Position numbers and translations under genes: made by a program
The notes under the pieces: generated by a model
What the model saw: the letters and a program-made list of their open reading frames with translations, nothing else
Told to the model about the DNA's origin: nothing
The model's database searches: none
Assembly (NCBI RefSeq): GCF_001686985.1
Contig: NZ_CP015318.1
Span: 5,330,001 to 5,394,000, forward strand
Origin: Mesorhizobium amorphae CCNWGS0123
GTDB lineage: Bacteria > Pseudomonadota > Alphaproteobacteria > Rhizobiales > Rhizobiaceae
Reading direction: 5' to 3'
Length of the DNA: 64,000 nucleotides
In this document: positions 63,101 to 64,000 of the stretch, piece by piece
Layout: the number at the start of each line of letters is the position of its first letter
Numbering within the stretch: the first letter of the stretch is position 1

Positions 63101-64000
63101 TGCTGTGGCGAACGTGCCGCCGCGATCGTCACATAGACGATCTGGCCGGCCAGCGGCGCGACCGCCAGCCTGACGGTGTAACTGTCGACATTGCGCGGTC
63201 CGCCTTCGCGAACGGCTGTGAAGCCGTCCGTTTCGTCGATGCGGATGATGCCCTCTTCGGGGCCGGCCACGTGATAGTCGAAGCCGTCGACCAAGACGCC
63301 ATCGTAGAGTGGATCGCCGGAGGTGACGAGGTGGTCAACGGCACCGGACGCGCCTTCGAGTTCGCGCGTGATGATGTCTTCCGTGACGTCGCCCGCGACA
63401 TTGATCGTGTCGGAGCCCAGACCGCCGATAACGCGATAGGCCACGCCGAAAGCCGTCGATTGAACGAAGAATTCGTCGTCGCCTTCAAGTCCGTCAACCT
63501 CGACCACTTCGATCGTGGTGTAGCGGACATTGAGGCCGGCGCCGAAGATGCCCTTTTCGGTGATAGCGAAATCGTCGGCGAATTCCGTCCCGAGGATGAC
63601 CAACTTGTCAAAGCCGGTGCCGCCATCGACCGAGACCGGCGCGTTGACGTTGTATTGCACTTCGTCCTCGCCGCCGCCGGCGCGGATATCGGGCGCACGC
63701 GCGACCGAGAAGCCGAGCCCGATGATCGGCTTGGCGACGCCGAACTCGTCCAGCACGATGACGTCGTCGGTGTAGTCGTCCGGCGTCGAGTCGGCGTCGG
63801 CGAAATTGATCACGCCGTCGCCATTGGTGTCGAGCGTAACCGCCGGCAGGTCGTCCTGATCGATCGTGCCGTCACCGTTCCAGTCCTGGTTGGCGACCGC
63901 CGCAATGGCGAATGCGCGGACGATGAACAGGTCGTTGTTGTCGTCGCCCTCGAGCCGCAGCTCGGCCTGGTTGGCATAGACCCGGAATTCGTCGTTGCCG
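54160..64000 (-). CDS. Giant calcium-binding repeat surface protein with C-terminal metzincin motif (5' end outside window)
   Basis: The frame is open from the window edge to the stop at 54160, giving 3279 visible residues; the start lies beyond 64000. Going N to C: two EF-hand/dockerin-like loops (DWNGDGTIDQDD, DTNGDGVINF) at about 63795-63890; Calx-beta-like stretches at 62100-63200; about seven copies of a module with ITRxDGxxW...GFxVGQxVxI at 59640-62000; RTX-type nonapeptides (GGAGNDTIYG, GGSGDDLIIG and others) in blocks from 59210 down to 56490; two LamG-like domains at about 56190-55100; and a metzincin-type zinc site HEIGHQAGFDH at 54717-54685 with a Met-turn candidate EASVMSAEL. It is probably secreted and Ca-stabilised at the cell surface. 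Adhesin, S-layer-like or proteolytic roles are all possible. Confidence 0.9.
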   Translation of the reverse strand, partial: GNDEFRVYANQAELRLEGDDNNDLFIVRAFAIAAVANQDWNGDGTIDQDDLPAVTLDTNGDGVINFADADSTPDDYTDDVIVLDEFGVAKPIIGLGFSVARAPDIRAGGGEDEVQYNVNAPVSVDGGTGFDKLVILGTEFADDFAITEKGIFGAGLNVRYTTIEVVEVDGLEGDDEFFVQSTAFGVAYRVIGGLGSDTINVAGDVTEDIITRELEGASGAVDHLVTSGDPLYDGVLVDGFDYHVAGPEEGIIRIDETDGFTAVREGGPRNVDSYTVRLAVAPLAGQIVYVTIAAARSPQQEEDGTLINPAPLPNGIGDTIWLSTLDPGAVGTDGEFQHVIMINGVPTIINDRSIVLAFDSTNWDTAQNVYIYAPDDVRAEGDRVVVVQHSVISDTSGVAPAVLAAGYPDGDPFDAADVRNVEVDLRDNDTPGIYVTEVAPGTNTEDRRSLVIEGNATTKLNDELLVQLAKAPEAGDTIVVKLFVNEFSDENIMIYDVDDPNDLDGRMFKGADGYWRITFDSGNWDDAVRVGIEARDDIPREDPHTAAIFFQLDQALTVDADHDYVFPNLRSGPGYVDIDVIDNDSAGAVVLESEGNTLLNGDGSDTDDYTIRLTKAPSTGVRVAVLTDGLADVVSVNGIAVTPGSGYDIIGGLRPTQIFDGNLVFANDGGLGKVTRGVGADLGSFVDEGFFVGQQIRIGNAGADSGDYFITSIDADGKFFKVDKLFAATGAQADVILSDLARDGEYTGDIRFEQVTEEGVPTYRITIDGLGDEDDGWLAFGFLEGQWIRLFDSADNLIGDFKIAIIRGDNDTKDTTIQITGTNVAQILPHLGDTLSDVRVVRTAAVAVFTPANYYQQQTVELRADTEYEVPINREGVKVFPVSGHYLSKLRGPLAVEGGVTGADRSLENGLKLPGEADDFLIAIGQQPPESQQIDVLNIFNDTSKEDVDGVLTETTLTGFNMADDLSLGLGVTGDPTFGESGFFPGGISFGRISVDSNGDFGTDDTKSTIEVVNLMLGEGNDKLVIEGTLNPAPPVQVTNTFDVTPSGVNGGTIVRTGFDWKAMGFLVGQTVKIDNLPGVWTIVAINDALINPANPAEGADPNDNSILVLSGPTLAGVADGLHTITAFDKDVITPNKSVDVASTTAGGVITRTDGGNWAGFAVGDFISIDEDFAQGEYQIVAIVGAVMHVIGGQLAPVSEAPRTINRIDPVTNAVLQTVVAEVDVDPTYTGGIVTRQDGVKWADEGYLAGHLVTMVDANGKRDFRIIEISEDGFSLTLEGAPLATQNDAVKSFYVQGQHGGLTLVHGGGNMHVESTGPMNIAAGTGGQIVITRQDGRDWSEDRYQVGQVIQLAGETYTRTILAIADATLPAPANSALTWGDGSVLVLSAPNTRAGQPAGTVLAPDAFNSYAERSLHVAEPRIITGTATVNIATNSLTRSAGSWLADGFHVGQKVQLSGFSGTFTIQALNATVMTLQSVALTPKAGVAMTVSGIDVTLDGGARIGGDHIVVTGGAGPNSPLVIYGDTGQDGIWYSGQAHNVLGMEFGEKPFDPFPELQDGENEDDEWVFPLANRYKFAGNDIIDASALFAGTPSANLPSVGLTIYGGAGNDTIYGSQAGDHLAGGSGDDLIIGNRGADHIYGDSGINVNIFTRQLFIDTVDNSPLPSANPDADTNGTTIKPVKSSVRDLMNAGDDLIFGDGASHLGYGPSSIAATGVLGDFDDIIFADHGVIEMFVDDPNLPSVLKQRIQTTELVLVTGIKSAELQNGGDDVVFGGLDRDVIVGGAGHDLLDGDQQDDRVFGDNVYMSRQGGADGNLLDDTFSLRFQTLAGTLMYSRTDRPMPAGLGTVNADNSGLLLVDSIARRYRDPDGAPWWSEYSVNYAALHTFAFDEGTVGVGSFGNDYIAGSEGHDELFGQLGHDVVQGDGGIELAFSGTSHVGASRTSGGVTDPIGPLTVIASFTAATDGQDYIEGGGGDDQIFGGLGQDDLIGGSSSFFSLTDPNARSDGDDYIFGGAGIEIDRNDDNLPNDGTLANSRFARDADSMIGDNGNIVRIVGVNHTDINPNGTAGQQLYVQFNYDVNDPARAGGERLVVRGIHLLDYTPGGPDFSPDLFSRTNPNDPAYRSEFGIWAKQDIGGHDEFHGETGDDTAYGGGGHDRMFGDAENDDLIGGWGNDWISGGTGEDGILGDDGRIFTSRNSATYGESLFGVLPLLATDPDTRTSQGDVLNEFIYTPGQVQTETINVGGKMKKAVDLTPYNLTPNAQGGDDPLFDANVVDDIIFGGLGDDFIHGGSGDDAVGGGEALPDSYTQRFDAAGNVVGIVRTDFSRPWNPGDVLKFGPDSDPWNAPKPVQSRLGEFFLYDEYDPRRTIMFNADGSVWKTGAPPITRQYFLNLVDNEGPLVNGAIAFAPNGTPTAFAERNTDGNDAVFGDLGNDWIVGGTGRDHIYGGWGNDLMNADDVRSTNNWLNDQPETHPMYEDRVFGGAGLDILIGNTGGDRLIDWVGEFNTYLVPFAPFGIATVSRQVPPQLFDFLYAQAFSDGVDITRTADTGSINGDDKYSHVHMFMGGVEGEIGLITQKDHGFWQDQTGGPTDPQAGNIPGGKRDVLRTADFNDGNAKVVAVDEGNFAVTSGKLTVQSASTWDQAAAVLYLDAYTPIYYEIAATLTTDKPTGGWKANSYIIFDYHSPTDFKYAGINISNDQIEMGYRDASGWHQSVKSNKPVQLKANQAYDVLLAVNGTTVTLTVAGVNWFSYTFAPRIVDGQPVALNKGLVGVGNSGSKGTVDNFRVQVLPPQITLDYAAEFDAPPTYPMSKTAAQGWTLSGGRLNAAAGAGTNLLDVGPAIGTDAYLELTAKLKTAGTGGIVFDYYGANDYKFVTLDVAAQKVLVGHVTSKGGTAIDQGFVRTLSSTTDYEVQLTIRGAALSITINGAFVGSYGFNAAIADGEFGLVTGSAGASFDRLQIRTNASAFSTSSNQLALASLGQTGDTATAIGIDQTRAMLAQAMAIWSASGQLDATQLAKLSSLDVQIVDLPGSALAQSVFAAVLIDRNAAGHGWFVDLSPLDSSEFQLDASGRLTALPGGPADGRMDLLSVLIHEIGHQAGFDHDEDEASVMSAELAVGERRLPEAGSAGQVAETQLFHEGLGVFVGAQEHGLLQSAGIAPAEAVGDVTTISTASASADAAAVAKSDSEADASAKTGDIVLTGATSGLQPSGHLNWVFDEASGTFVAAQGRQQEGAHDAAPDADQDDGDTASDDVNGLAEWSNRKGLLSRLSSLFGVR

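Overview
The window is high-GC DNA (estimated by eye at a little over 60 %), with tightly packed genes, frequent ATGA/TGATG overlaps and Shine-Dalgarno sites of the AGGAGG type. The gene content (Liv-type ABC importer, HyuA/HyuB, opine-oxidase-like dehydrogenase, LigJ/LigK ring-cleavage enzymes, glutathione-dependent formaldehyde oxidation, class I P450 with its own ferredoxin) suggests a soil or plant-associated alphaproteobacterium, most likely of the Hyphomicrobiales (Mesorhizobium-like). The taxonomic call is inference; no rRNA or intact tRNA gene is present.

Region 1 (1-11.1 kb) holds amide or imino-acid catabolism: the end of a DAO-family oxidoreductase, then on the minus strand hyuA, hyuB, a 2Fe-2S subunit and an opine-oxidase-like FAD/BFD subunit, a LysR regulator, and divergent from it a second DAO oxidoreductase. 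Next come a cytoplasmic-looking NMT1-type binding protein, a divergent polytopic membrane protein with a possible 21-codon leader ORF, and a YceI protein.

Region 2 (11.2-36.0 kb) looks like an aromatic catabolic island. It contains a P450, ferredoxin and ferredoxin reductase; a complete livKHMGF importer whose operon runs on into formaldehyde detoxification genes (SRPBCC-GFA fusion, class III alcohol dehydrogenase, and an S-formylglutathione hydrolase interrupted by a frameshift); a cupin; two unusual zinc-type MDR enzymes; FAH, extradiol dioxygenase, alpha/beta hydrolase, Ldh-type dehydrogenase and MhpA-like hydroxylase; and LigJ and LigK. The simplest joint reading is import of a methoxylated aromatic acid, P450 O-demethylation releasing formaldehyde, meta ring cleavage, and conversion of 4-oxalomesaconate to pyruvate and oxaloacetate. 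Two operator families tie the region together: GATACY-N3/4-RGTATC (five sites, one upstream of the TetR gene) and TTTTCG(A/T)AA (five locations, one upstream of the GntR gene).

Region 3 (36.3-46.0 kb) is bounded by a diverged direct repeat of about 170 bp that contains tRNA-3'-end-like tracts. It carries a RadC remnant, a more AT-rich alpha/beta hydrolase, an RND efflux pair, an NTF2-like protein, a TetR regulator with its operators (one duplicated beside a truncated tetR start), a ketoacyl synthase and an SDR. It reads as a small genomic island.

Region 4 (46.1-64.0 kb), all on the minus strand, is the most unusual part. A giant calcium-binding repeat protein (at least 3279 residues, 5' end outside the window) ends in a metzincin-type zinc motif. 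It is followed by a GAF-HlyD fusion, a PqqD-like/M50 protease/HlyD fusion, a SapC-family protein, a short SecA-like ATPase and a periplasmic adaptor. I interpret this as a dedicated export and processing system for the giant surface protein.
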